Assembly (NCBI GenBank): GCA_047974375.1
Contig: JBKECF010000036.1
Span: forward strand, 7,131 to 71,130
Origin: JBKECF01 sp047974375
GTDB taxonomy: Bacteria; Bacillota; Clostridia; Lachnospirales; CAMZNU01
DNA: 64,000 nucleotides
Direction: 5' to 3'
This document shows, one piece after another, positions 18,426 through 27,460 of this stretch. The first letter of the stretch is position 1. Each line of letters opens with the position of its first letter. The translations under genes and the position numbers were made by a program. The notes under the pieces were generated by a model. The model had not been told where the DNA came from, ran no database searches, and worked only from the letters and a program-made list of their open reading frames with translations.

Positions 18426-21400
18426 CTAGCTAATTTGAATTACATCGTTATCTTTCAATTTGTTATAAAGATTTTTTCGTATTCCCTCTACATAGCTATC
18501 TATATCTTCTTTTGTATTTAAACGAGTAGCATTTAATAAATCGTAACGGCGAATAATTGTGTTTTTTATCACTTTAGTAGGTGTTTGAGTAGGTGTAGAA
18601 GGTTTAATTTCTCTAGCTGAGATTTCTTTTAATGTTTTTTCTAAGTCTAAGGAAATAGCATCTTTTAAATTCATTAGCTGTATAATAAAGGCGTCTAAAA
18701 ATGTTAAACTGGTAGTATCATTTATATCCGTTTTTTTTGCACTAAACTTATTGTCTGCCTTTGTTAGAGCATCTTTAAGTTTAGGGTTATCATCTACTAA
18801 TGTATGAATATCGCTCATGCATTGGGTGAGTATACCAGTTACTTCTGTTTTTTTTGTTTCAAGTAAAGCATCGTAAAATTTATTTGCCTTTACCATTAGC
18901 TCTGGCAAGTTTTTTATACTTTTATAGGGTTTTACTTCTCTTATTATTTCTATAATTTCTTTTAATGTATTTTGTATTTCCTCATGGCTTGCAAAATAAT
19001 TTCTTTCTTTTTCTAATGTTTCGTAAGTTTTTCTACTCTTATCAAAAATATCTCTTTGGTTGCGGAAAAAAGTTTCAACATCTTCCATGTCTTCTTTAGC
19101 GTCTAATAAATCATCTTGTTTTTTTACTATATTATTAAATAAAGCTGTGTTATCATTTTTTTTGGAGAGAATATTATTTATTAAATTCCGTGTTGATACA
19201 ACTAAATCTTTATCAGGGTAGTTGTAATTGTTATAATTTTGTAATAAAACATTAATTTTATCTAGCTTTTGCCTAAATATATCAATAGTAAGCTCGGATA
19301 ATTTAATTTCTTCTGCAGGTATACTCATATTGCCTAAATATTCTCTGTAAAATTTTGTAATATCTCTTATAAGTTTTTCGTCAACAGGAATAATGCGTAT
19401 AACTTTAACGCTATCTATTTCCGATCTTTTCCTTAGGTAATCCACAAGTTTTCTGTCATCGATACTTACTTTAGCACCACCATAACGAACTTCAACTTTT
19501 TGCTGCAAGATTAATTTAGCTACAATTCCAGCAATTTCTCTTTCGCCCCAACCATAAGGTATACTTTGAAATCTACTTTGCACCTCGCCCATGGAAACCG
19601 GCATTTTAAGTTGGTTTTGCAATTCTAGCCATTGACTAACTTCTTCTATAGCTTCTTCGTTTTCTACACCTGTTCCGCTAATGGCTGTATTTTTGTTAGA
19701 TGATCTATTTATTATTTCGAGTATTTGGCTATCGCTTTCGTAATATGTATTAACCATGGAAAGTTTTGTATAAACACTTTCTATTAAAGTTTTAAGAGCT
19801 TTATCGAGGACGTCCTTAGGTTTGTTTGAGGTGTTTTTTGCTTTTTCACCATTTATATATATTTTTGAATCTATTATTGACTTTTCTATATATTCTTTGG
19901 CTATGTTTTTAAGGGCTACACTTTGTTTTTGATAACCATCAACTATTTTTCTTTCATTTTCTGGCAGCTGGGACATACTTCTTTGTTTTATGAATTTTAG
20001 AATTTGCATTGCTTTTCTTAATTCATCATAGTAAAAAGTATCTTCCGATAGCACTACAATTGCTTCATTGTTTACATCAGATGTAAATATAAGTTGATTT
20101 TCATCAGTGCCTTGTAAATCACCTGTAGCTGTTACAATTCTTAGCCTAACTCCGTTTGTAGACTTGCCTCTTATGGTGCTATCTATGTACTTGTCATATA
20201 TGAAGTCGTATTTATTGTATTTGCATTTATCATATGGGTAAATTTCTCCGTAAATTGTTTCGGAAATACTATTTCTTATATCTGATTCGCTTACTTCTGT
20301 TTGAGCAATATCTCTTGCGACTTTTTGTTCATCATCTGTTAAAAAACTATATTTATCGCCATTTCTGGCAACATAATTTGAACGGATTAATCTTTCTAAG
20401 GATAGTTTTATTTCTTCACGAATTATAATTTTGTCGGCATCAATATTTGTTATCATTAGTATTGCTATATTGTCAATATTTGATGGAATATCGTCTATAT
20501 ATCTTATTAAATATAAAAGCTTAAGTATGTTAATATCAAGTTTTTCGATTCCGTCACCACTATTTGTAGTCTTTTCGCATCGGTCTATAACTCGCCTAAC
20601 AGTTGTATCTAGGGAGTTGCTCACTGTATCATAAAAATAATAAAAAGGCACAAGAGTGTTTTCATCCATTTCTTTTATTTTTAATGTAGCAATTTGGTAA
20701 CATTCTAAAAGCGAACGTTCGCCGCTGGATTGGTGTTTGCTGGCAATGCCATAAGTTCTTATGGCATCAAAAACCTTCTGTATTATAATAAATTGATAGG
20801 GTATAAAGGGGTATGTTGTAGTATATTCCTCCGAGTCTTTAAAACCTTTTATATTAAGTGTGCAATTTCCATCGAATGAAAATAAATTTTTAAGCACAGA
20901 ATGTTCTTTTTTATATGCCATGGTTAGTAGGTCATTTGCGTCATCATTTTTTTTAAGTATACGTTTTTTTATAACCTCGTCAGCTGAGGACGAAGTTAAA
21001 CTAAGTTTAGTGTTAAAACGTCCCATTATTCCAGAGAAGTCCGTATTAGAATGGCTTGCAAAAGTATCAATGGCTTCTTGGCTAGTAACTATTACCCATG
21101 ATTTACCAGCACATATAGAACCTAGTTGCTCGACTATTGTTTGTAAATTTAGTTTCATGCTTATATTGGTATTAATGTATTGGCCCACTTCGTCAATCAT
21201 AAATAGTAGTCTAAAGTTATCTTCCTTTGTGTCTATGTATTCTTTAATATCTTGAACAAGAATTTCTACACTTATATCTATAGTTTTTTCGGTATTTATC
21301 CAGTTGGTTGCTGAGCTTTCGCTTATTCCTAAAACCTGCACTAAAGTTTGAACTACTTCATCTTCAAAAAAATCCATGGCATTTCTATTTTCTTCCCAAC

Positions 21401-21968
21401 TATCTCCATGAATTTCCTTAAAAACCTTTTTAAATTCTTCTGTTTTACCTTGTTTTGCGACATAACTTTCTAATCTTACTATTTTTAAGTCTTCGCCGTA
21501 GTAACCTAGGTGGTTATAAAATGCTTTAGCAAAAACTCGCAATATTGCTGAATTATCTCTATAGGTTCCGCCTATTGCGTCTATATTAAATAGTATTGTT
21601 TCTGTAGGCATGTCTGTGCATTGTTTAACTGTAGAATATAAAGTAGTATCTTCAAATTTATCATGGAAATATTCATAGGATTTTTTATTATCAACAATTT
21701 TATTGGCTAATATATAAGATAGTATTTTTAAAAAGTGAGATTTACCACTGCCATAAAAACCTGAAATCCAGACGCCTATGTTATTTGTAGGCACGTTAGC
21801 AGATTTAGAATAGGTATGGAAAAAGCTATGAAAGTGTTTTTCCAGTTCTTTTGTAACAACATATTCACTTAGTTCTTGCTTTAAGCTTTCTTCGTCATTT
21901 TGTGCAACTTTTATAACGCCGTTTATTGAACGTGTTATATCTTTTTCAAACATATTTTTTATTTGCAT
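18426..21968 (-). CDS. brxC: BREX system P-loop ATPase BrxC
   Basis: 1180 residues, matching BrxC length. The P-loop 'GFYGSGKSHFLKIL' is at residues 71-84, with the usual lead-in 'VWISGFYGSGKSH'. Walker B 'LLFMIDEVGQYI' is near 255. Family blocks 'ELEKHFHSFFHTYSKS', 'YPFIPYQFIIIQKVFDAIR' and 'SSGERSLL' follow. The C-terminal third has coiled-coil segments. BrxC is an AAA-type ATPase that works with BrxB and PglZ in type 1 BREX. The gene lies 11 bases after brxB with a GGATG ribosome site. No frame damage is visible in it. Confidence 0.93.
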   Translation of the reverse strand: MQIKNMFEKDITRSINGVIKVAQNDEESLKQELSEYVVTKELEKHFHSFFHTYSKSANVPTNNIGVWISGFYGSGKSHFLKILSYILANKIVDNKKSYEYFHDKFEDTTLYSTVKQCTDMPTETILFNIDAIGGTYRDNSAILRVFAKAFYNHLGYYGEDLKIVRLESYVAKQGKTEEFKKVFKEIHGDSWEENRNAMDFFEDEVVQTLVQVLGISESSATNWINTEKTIDISVEILVQDIKEYIDTKEDNFRLLFMIDEVGQYINTNISMKLNLQTIVEQLGSICAGKSWVIVTSQEAIDTFASHSNTDFSGIMGRFNTKLSLTSSSADEVIKKRILKKNDDANDLLTMAYKKEHSVLKNLFSFDGNCTLNIKGFKDSEEYTTTYPFIPYQFIIIQKVFDAIRTYGIASKHQSSGERSLLECYQIATLKIKEMDENTLVPFYYFYDTVSNSLDTTVRRVIDRCEKTTNSGDGIEKLDINILKLLYLIRYIDDIPSNIDNIAILMITNIDADKIIIREEIKLSLERLIRSNYVARNGDKYSFLTDDEQKVARDIAQTEVSESDIRNSISETIYGEIYPYDKCKYNKYDFIYDKYIDSTIRGKSTNGVRLRIVTATGDLQGTDENQLIFTSDVNNEAIVVLSEDTFYYDELRKAMQILKFIKQRSMSQLPENERKIVDGYQKQSVALKNIAKEYIEKSIIDSKIYINGEKAKNTSNKPKDVLDKALKTLIESVYTKLSMVNTYYESDSQILEIINRSSNKNTAISGTGVENEEAIEEVSQWLELQNQLKMPVSMGEVQSRFQSIPYGWGEREIAGIVAKLILQQKVEVRYGGAKVSIDDRKLVDYLRKRSEIDSVKVIRIIPVDEKLIRDITKFYREYLGNMSIPAEEIKLSELTIDIFRQKLDKINVLLQNYNNYNYPDKDLVVSTRNLINNILSKKNDNTALFNNIVKKQDDLLDAKEDMEDVETFFRNQRDIFDKSRKTYETLEKERNYFASHEEIQNTLKEIIEIIREVKPYKSIKNLPELMVKANKFYDALLETKKTEVTGILTQCMSDIHTLVDDNPKLKDALTKADNKFSAKKTDINDTTSLTFLDAFIIQLMNLKDAISLDLEKTLKEISAREIKPSTPTQTPTKVIKNTIIRRYDLLNATRLNTKEDIDSYVEGIRKNLYNKLKDNDVIQIS

Positions 21969-21979
21969 AATATCATCCT

Positions 21980-22531
21980 TTATAATAAATTAAATGCTCT
22001 ATAGTAGTGCCCATCGTTAAATTTATCAAATAATTTTGGGCATGTACCGTCGTAAGATCCAGGGTAGAAAACTACTACAGGTGTGTTTGAAAAATTTACT
22101 TGCATATTTTCCAGTAAGTTATGGGTGCGTATAAATGGAAAAACTTTGCCAATACCTATAATAATCACAATATCAATATGTTGGTCTGGTTCGTATATTT
22201 TATTAATAAAAGCATCGGGTGTTGCTATTTTTTTTAGTTGAAATAGTAAATTATCCTTACCTTTTTTTTCTTCTAGCTTAGAAACCTTATTCAGTACACC
22301 TTTTTCTTCTAATATTTCTAGAAAAATTTGGTATAAATCATAAACCTTTAGGTTGTATTTTTCCTTTTTATTATTTTTTAGATTTTGGATATAACTCCTT
22401 ATTAACATTTCTTCCTTTGGTGGATAGCAAAAAAAGTGGAAGCCAACTTCATTGCTTAGGCCTTTGTTATGTAAAAAGTTGCTATCTGAGAACCTTTCTG
22501 TGATTAAATCTAATTGTTCTTTTATATTCAT
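21980..22531 (-). CDS. brxB: BREX protein BrxB (DUF1788)
   Basis: 183 residues. It shows the DUF1788 pattern: 'EVGFHFFCYPPKEEMLIRSYIQNL', 'LYQIFLEILEEKGVL', 'DIVIIIGIGKVFPFIRTHNLLENM' and 'TPVVVFYPGSYDG...LFDKF'. BrxB is a core BREX component that contacts PglZ or BrxC in studied systems. Its start is 7 bases after the end of the restored brxA frame, with GGAGCATA as ribosome site, so translation is likely coupled to brxA. Confidence 0.92.
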   Translation of the reverse strand: MNIKEQLDLITERFSDSNFLHNKGLSNEVGFHFFCYPPKEEMLIRSYIQNLKNNKKEKYNLKVYDLYQIFLEILEEKGVLNKVSKLEEKKGKDNLLFQLKKIATPDAFINKIYEPDQHIDIVIIIGIGKVFPFIRTHNLLENMQVNFSNTPVVVFYPGSYDGTCPKLFDKFNDGHYYRAFNLL

Positions 22532-22538
22532 TATGCTC

Positions 22539-23049
22539 CTAACTCCAAGAGTTAAACGCTTTTAAAGCGATTATGTCATTATTTTCTATTATTGTTTCTT
22601 TTAGTTTGTCAAATAAAAAGACATTGTTTAAAATAGTTGATTTACTTGTATCTAAATATTGGGTTTCAATTAAAAATTTTTTTTAAGACTTGTTTTATTT
22701 TAGTAACAGTACTAGAGTTCCATTTTGATACGTCATCATTTTGCTCTTGGAGTCTATTAAAAAATTCGTTTAAATCCCTTTTGGAAAACGAGAAATATAG
22801 CCTTTCGTACTTATTTCCAATAACTAAAATCATAAAATTCCAAACCAGCCTATAGGTTCTCATCATGGCATATGGATTTATTTGTTTTGCAATATCTGGA
22901 TGGGCTGTAACTAATTCTTCCACTAAGGATGTGCTGTTTAAGGAGAGAATTCTCTTGTAACAAGTTTGAGTTATTCTTGGTATTTTTATTTCTTTAAATA
23001 AAAATTGTTCAGCAGTAAGAGTGTCGATATAGGGGATTGTGTTATCCAT
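22539..23049 (-). pseudogene. brxA: BREX protein BrxA (DUF1819), frameshifted in an A8 run
   Basis: From 23049 the frame encodes 127 residues of a DUF1819-like protein ('EQFLFKEIKIPRITQTCYKRILSLNS', 'RTYRLVWNFMILVIGNKY'), then stops at 22666. If one A is removed from the run of eight As (coding strand, 22681-22688 on the plus strand is T8 across 22677-22684), the frame continues as 'FLIETQYLDTSKSTILNNVFLFDKLKETII' to a TAG at 22539-22541, giving about 169 residues and a normal BrxA C-terminus. The gene is therefore frameshifted by one base, unless the run is a sequencing error or permits slippage. It is first in the BREX operon. BrxA is a DNA-binding helical protein in other systems. Confidence 0.85.
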
Positions 23050-23094
23050 TTATTTATCCTTTCTTAACTGCTAGTTTATGTTTTTTCTATCCTT

Positions 23095-23123
23095 ATTCTA
23101 ATTTAAATACGACTCTTTGACAA
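23095..23123 (-). promoter_or_regulatory. Sigma-A promoter of the BREX operon
   Basis: On the minus strand TTGTCA (23118-23123) and TAGAAT (23095-23100) are 17 bases apart, 45 bases ahead of the brxA start. The spacing is ideal. Confidence 0.7.
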
Positions 23124-23150
23124 TAATTTATGGAAATCCATAAATTGTTG
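23121..23150. promoter_or_regulatory. Palindrome at the BREX promoter, candidate operator
   Basis: CAATAATTTATGG and CCATAAATTGTTG match in 12 of 13 positions around a 4-base centre. The near arm overlaps the -35 hexamer, a normal site for a repressor. BREX clusters often carry a BrxR regulator, but none is in this window. Confidence 0.6.
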
Positions 23151-23157
23151 GATTTAC

Positions 23158-23264
23158 AGTCAATAGACCTATCCGTCAGTGGGGACTTGTACCCAAACTG
23201 AGCGGCGAATTAGACAGTCCCACCACCTATGCCAGTATTGAGGTGGTGGTCTAATTCTTACCGA
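23158..23264 (-). repeat. Dispersed structured repeat, copy R4 (full length, inverted)
   Basis: A 107-bp copy in minus orientation: AGTCAATAGACC at its left and GGTCTAATTCTTACCGA at its right. Hairpin 2 has several mismatches (GGGGACTTGTACCC). It lies 8 bases upstream of the BREX operator. An open frame that crosses it is fortuitous. Confidence 0.88.
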
Positions 23265-23468
23265 TAAAAAAGGCAGAAAAGGCTTTTCTAAAATAGTTTT
23301 GCTCTTTTTCTTAAACTTAAATTTTTTTATTTGTTTCACCATAGCTCCATAACTTCTTTGATATTCACTTTTTTGTAATATATGAGTTGTAATCATGTAA
23401 TTGCTTTTTTATTTTAAGTAATGTATGGTATAACAAAGACAGTAAATTGAAATTTTAGGGAGAAAATT

Positions 23469-25217
23469 ATGGTAAGAGTTAGAAACTATTTTAAAATGCT
23501 TACGATAAACAAAAAACTAATGTTAACCTATGTACCCATTGTGATTATAATGGTTATTTGTCTGGTCCAATTTGGTACTACAATAAGAAAAAATTCAATT
23601 AAAGAATTGTGTGAAACAAAAGTACAGCTTTTAAAGCATGTATCTGACAAAATCGATTATTTGAATAAAAATATTATTAATGTTTCAAATTCGTATTTAT
23701 TTGATATAAATGTGCAAAAATTTTTGAATGTTGAATATGGCGAAAATTTATTTGATAGAAATATTCGATATAGAAACATGGAAGAAACCATATCAGAACA
23801 AAAAAATGTATTTGGTAATCTTATACACTATACAACTATTTATGGCTTTGATGAGGACGCATATATTACAAATTCTCCAGTAAGTACTAAAGAAATGGAT
23901 GATGCACGTGTTCTCGACTATATTGATGTGATAGGAAAGCGAAGTAGTCAGATTGTATGGATGGACACTAAGGAATATGGAGGCAAATATATATTTTCTG
24001 CCGCTCGATACATAATGAATGTAAGAACAGGCAAACCTAGTGGGATGATTATTTTTGATTATGAAGATAGTATGCTAGATGAAACATATAAAGACTATTT
24101 GAGCAATGAGGAAATTATGTATATAGTAAATGAAAATGGTCAAATACTGTCATCTTCTATAACTGATGCATCAAAATATAAAGAAAAATTTAATTTACCA
24201 TTAGGTGAAATGCTAGGATATGTAGAAGGATATTTTGAATTTGAAGAAAATGGGTCAATTTATTGTTTTGTCAAAAATAGCAGCTTTAACTTGTACGTAA
24301 TAAGTGAATTGCCTACCCAGTTGGCAAGAGATTACTATCCCTTCGTTTTAAAATACTTTATAATATTTGTAATTCTACTAATTATTATTTATATTCTAAT
24401 TACCATTAGTATGAGTAAATATATTACATACCCATTAAAAAAATTAATAATAAGCATGAAAAGATATAAAAATGCGGAAATAAGCTCAGATGAACTATGT
24501 TTAGAAAAAGTGAACTATGATGAAATAACGTACCTAGAAGAAGAGTATATAGAAATGATTGATAGACTTAATAATCTTATTATTCAAATAGAATTAGAGC
24601 AAAAAGAGAAGAAAACATTGGAAATGAAAGCTTTGCAAAATCAAATTAATCCACATTTCCTTTACAATACTTTACTATCTATACGTTATTTAAATAGAAT
24701 AGGTGAACAGAAAAAAACCGATGAAAGCATTAAATGTTTAGTCGGACTATTAGTTAATCTATTTAGAAAAGATAAAGAAAACCATCTTATTGGAGATGAG
24801 CTAGAATTACTAAAAAATTATATTACCATACAACAATTACGATATGGCCACAATTTTGAAGTTGAGTACCATTGCAAAGACGATGCCTTAGACAGCATTA
24901 TTCCAAAATTGATTTTACAACCACTAATTGAAAATAGTATTTTTCACGGATTGAGCACTTATGAAGATGGCGGTAAAATTGACATTACTTTAGAAAAAAA
25001 TGTCAATATGGTTTTTATTGTTATACGTGACAATGGTATCGGCCTTTTGAATAATAAACGTGCGAGAACTAAAGAGGTTTCACATGGTGTTGGACTAGAA
25101 AACACTAAAAAAAGACTGGAATTAAGTTATGGCAGTGACTTCATTTTCAATATCCGTGAAGATGAATACTGGACAACAAAAATTGAAATAGTAATACCAT
25201 ATGAGCGAGGTTTGTAA
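23469..25217 (+). CDS. YesM-type sensor histidine kinase
   Basis: 582 residues: a membrane helix at about 14-35, an extracellular sensor of some 260 residues, a second helix (FIIFVILLIIIYILITISM), a HAMP-like segment, then the His_kinase block 'QNQINPHFLYNTLLSIRYLN' with the phospho-acceptor His and an HATPase domain ('PLIENSIFHGL', 'DNGIGL', 'GVGLENTKKRLELSYG'). This is the LytS/YesM family, which pairs with AraC-type YesN regulators. The partner is 2 bases downstream. The pair precedes a sugar transporter and sulfatase, so it probably senses an extracellular glycan and turns those genes on. GGGAG lies before the ATG. Confidence 0.93.
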   Translation: MVRVRNYFKMLTINKKLMLTYVPIVIIMVICLVQFGTTIRKNSIKELCETKVQLLKHVSDKIDYLNKNIINVSNSYLFDINVQKFLNVEYGENLFDRNIRYRNMEETISEQKNVFGNLIHYTTIYGFDEDAYITNSPVSTKEMDDARVLDYIDVIGKRSSQIVWMDTKEYGGKYIFSAARYIMNVRTGKPSGMIIFDYEDSMLDETYKDYLSNEEIMYIVNENGQILSSSITDASKYKEKFNLPLGEMLGYVEGYFEFEENGSIYCFVKNSSFNLYVISELPTQLARDYYPFVLKYFIIFVILLIIIYILITISMSKYITYPLKKLIISMKRYKNAEISSDELCLEKVNYDEITYLEEEYIEMIDRLNNLIIQIELEQKEKKTLEMKALQNQINPHFLYNTLLSIRYLNRIGEQKKTDESIKCLVGLLVNLFRKDKENHLIGDELELLKNYITIQQLRYGHNFEVEYHCKDDALDSIIPKLILQPLIENSIFHGLSTYEDGGKIDITLEKNVNMVFIVIRDNGIGLLNNKRARTKEVSHGVGLENTKKRLELSYGSDFIFNIREDEYWTTKIEIVIPYERGL

Positions 25218-25219
25218 AA

Positions 25220-25957
25220 ATGAAAATAATGATTGTTGATGATGAAAAGCCTATTAGGCAGTGGTTTAAGATTATTTTGAGTGAAATTGATAAAGTGGAA
25301 GTTGTTGGCGATTTTTCAAATGGTAGAGATGCACTGGAAAAAATTGAAGAATTAAAACCGGATATCATTTTTACAGATATTCTCATGCCTATTATGAATG
25401 GTGTAGAATTAATTAAAAATGTGAAAAATCAATATCCTCATGTTGAAATTTTAATATTGAGCAACTACGATGACTTCGAATATGTTTCTAAGGGATTAAA
25501 ATATGGCGCTAGAGATTATCTACTAAAGGCACAATCTGACGACGAAGATATTATACAGTTTTTAAATGAAGTGGAATCTACTTGTAATATCACAAATATT
25601 GATATGCAAAATGAAATAGCGGATAATACAACCTTCGATAATGGTTGGGTAGTAAGTGAAATAAAAAAATATATAATTGATAACTATAACCAACCTATCA
25701 CACTAGTATCTCTTGCGGAAAAATTCAATTATCACCCTGATTATTTATCGCAAATTTTCAAACAATATACAGGTGAGAATTTTAAAACCTATCTAATAAA
25801 TATTAAAATGGAGACAGCAAAGGAATTACTAAAAAGTGGGAACTACCTTGTAAAGGATATTGCCAGTATGCTTGGTTATTCTAATGAAATGTATTTTTCA
25901 ACGGCTTTCAAAAATTATACAGGCGTGTCTCCTAGCCAGTTTGGAAAAATATTTTAA
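25220..25957 (+). CDS. YesN-type response regulator, AraC family output
   Basis: 245 residues: a receiver domain with the acidic pair D7/D8, phospho-Asp53 in 'IIFTDILMP', Thr/Ser and Lys sites ('ILSNYD', 'DYLLKA'), then a C-terminal double helix-turn-helix of the AraC type ('LVSLAEKFNYHPDYLSQIFKQYTGENF', 'VKDIASMLGYSNEMYFSTAFKNYTGVSPSQF'). It follows the kinase after 2 bases and is followed by a terminator, so the pair is a bicistronic unit. The expected target is the ABC/sulfatase operon at 26174. Confidence 0.94.
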   Translation: MKIMIVDDEKPIRQWFKIILSEIDKVEVVGDFSNGRDALEKIEELKPDIIFTDILMPIMNGVELIKNVKNQYPHVEILILSNYDDFEYVSKGLKYGARDYLLKAQSDDEDIIQFLNEVESTCNITNIDMQNEIADNTTFDNGWVVSEIKKYIIDNYNQPITLVSLAEKFNYHPDYLSQIFKQYTGENFKTYLINIKMETAKELLKSGNYLVKDIASMLGYSNEMYFSTAFKNYTGVSPSQFGKIF

Positions 25958-25995
25958 ATATAAGAAAATTATAAGTTTATAAGAAAATAAAATAT

Positions 25996-26054
25996 AAAGA
26001 AGTCTATTATAAAAAATCATATAAGGTTTTTGTAATAGACTTCTTTATTTTTTG
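25996..26054 (+). terminator. Rho-independent terminator after the two-component pair
   Basis: AAAGAAGTCTATTA pairs perfectly with TAATAGACTTCTTT, followed by ATTTTTT. Confidence 0.88.
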
Positions 26055-26173
26055 TATTAAAATAGCAAAACTTAAGAGCTAAAATATAAATATAAGCACA
26101 ATTTAGTTTAATAATTCTTAGACTAAACACAAAAATATTAGTAAAAACTTACACAAAAAGGAGATGTAAAAAT

Positions 26174-27448
26174 ATGAAGGTGAAAAAAATTCTCGGTTTA
26201 GTATTTGTAGTAGGAATGGTAATGAGTACAGGGTGTAGTGCAAAAACATCAAGTGAATCAAAGGCTCCAGAGTCTTCATCAAAAGAAAAAACATTAACTG
26301 TATGGTCTAGAGGAAATGAAACGGACAGGCAATCCCAAGCTTTTAAAGATGCAGTTATACAATTTGAAGAACAAGAGGGTGCAACCGTTGATTATCAAAT
26401 TATACCTCATCCAGATGTTGTTACAAAATGGAATTCCGCTTTTGCGTCAGGCACAGCACCTGATGTAATGGATGTAGGAATTGTGCATATAGTAGAAAGA
26501 ATAAACCTTGGGCATATAGTACCTTTGAATGATTTTGTTGATACATGGGCAGGTAAAGATGATATTTATCCTCAGATTTTAGATATAGGTACTATGAATG
26601 AAAATATTTATGCGATTGGTCATTTGCCGGACCCTCAAGTATTTATGTATAGAAAAGATATGTTTGCAGAGGCAGGCTTAGATCCAGAGACTCCACCTGC
26701 AAACTGGGATGAATTACTAGAATACGCTGAAAAATTAACAGTAAAAGATGAAGAAGGAAATATTACAAGAGGAGGAATTGCTGTCCCTACACAATCTTCC
26801 AGATTTATGGCTAGCATTTTGGTTAGACAAAATGAAGGTACTTTTGCTGATGAAACAACTGGTCTACCAACTATGAACTCTAAAGAGGGCATTGAAACAT
26901 TGGAATTTATGTCAAAACTACATGAATATTCTACAATTTTTGACAATGGCAAATCGGAAACTATTCCTTTATTTTTAGATTCTGCAGCAATGGGTTATGT
27001 AGCGAACTCACAACTGGCAAACTATTTAGAGAAAAATCCAGATATGGTTGATAAAGTTGGTATTATAGCTGATGTACCAGGTAAAACTGATGCTGCTTGG
27101 TGTGGGGTGTGGTTCTACTCAATAACATCTCAAGCAGAAAATCCGGAATTAGCATGGAAATTTATTAATTTTATGACAAGTAAAGAAATACTTACAGATA
27201 GAATCGCATCTACAGGGCTGGCAACACCATTTGCGTCAACGGCTGAAGAATTTATTAAACTAGACCCTGTTTTAAACGAAGCGATTATCGGGGCTATTGA
27301 AGTTGGAGCAGGTAATCCAAAGGTATCATGGGCTCCGCTTTATGAAAAAGCATTAGATACAGCAGGAGAAGAAGTATTCTATGGAGTAAAGACTCCAGAA
27401 GAAGCATTAAATGATGCTCAGACGAAATTACTTGAAGAAATAGAGTAA
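26174..27448 (+). CDS. Sugar ABC transporter solute-binding lipoprotein
   Basis: 424 residues. The lipobox MSTGC puts the lipidated Cys at residue 21, followed by a Ser/Lys-rich linker. The rest is a family 1 extracellular binding protein ('LTVWSRGNETDRQSQAFKDAVIQFEEQEG', 'SGTAPDVMDVGIVHI', 'YAIGHLPDPQVFMYRKDMFAEAGLDPE', 'AWKFINFMTSKEI'). It binds an oligosaccharide outside the membrane and delivers it to the two permeases that follow. AAAAGGAG precedes the ATG. It is the first gene of a four-gene operon ending in a sulfatase, pointing to a sulfated or sulfate-linked glycan as substrate (inference). Confidence 0.95.
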   Translation: MKVKKILGLVFVVGMVMSTGCSAKTSSESKAPESSSKEKTLTVWSRGNETDRQSQAFKDAVIQFEEQEGATVDYQIIPHPDVVTKWNSAFASGTAPDVMDVGIVHIVERINLGHIVPLNDFVDTWAGKDDIYPQILDIGTMNENIYAIGHLPDPQVFMYRKDMFAEAGLDPETPPANWDELLEYAEKLTVKDEEGNITRGGIAVPTQSSRFMASILVRQNEGTFADETTGLPTMNSKEGIETLEFMSKLHEYSTIFDNGKSETIPLFLDSAAMGYVANSQLANYLEKNPDMVDKVGIIADVPGKTDAAWCGVWFYSITSQAENPELAWKFINFMTSKEILTDRIASTGLATPFASTAEEFIKLDPVLNEAIIGAIEVGAGNPKVSWAPLYEKALDTAGEEVFYGVKTPEEALNDAQTKLLEEIE

Positions 27449-27460
27449 GGAGGAACATTA

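Noticed and set aside
23169..23396. 75-codon frame on the minus strand
   Set aside because: Half of it runs through repeat R4 and gives a Pro/Arg/Trp-rich peptide typical of structured non-coding DNA; no ribosome site.
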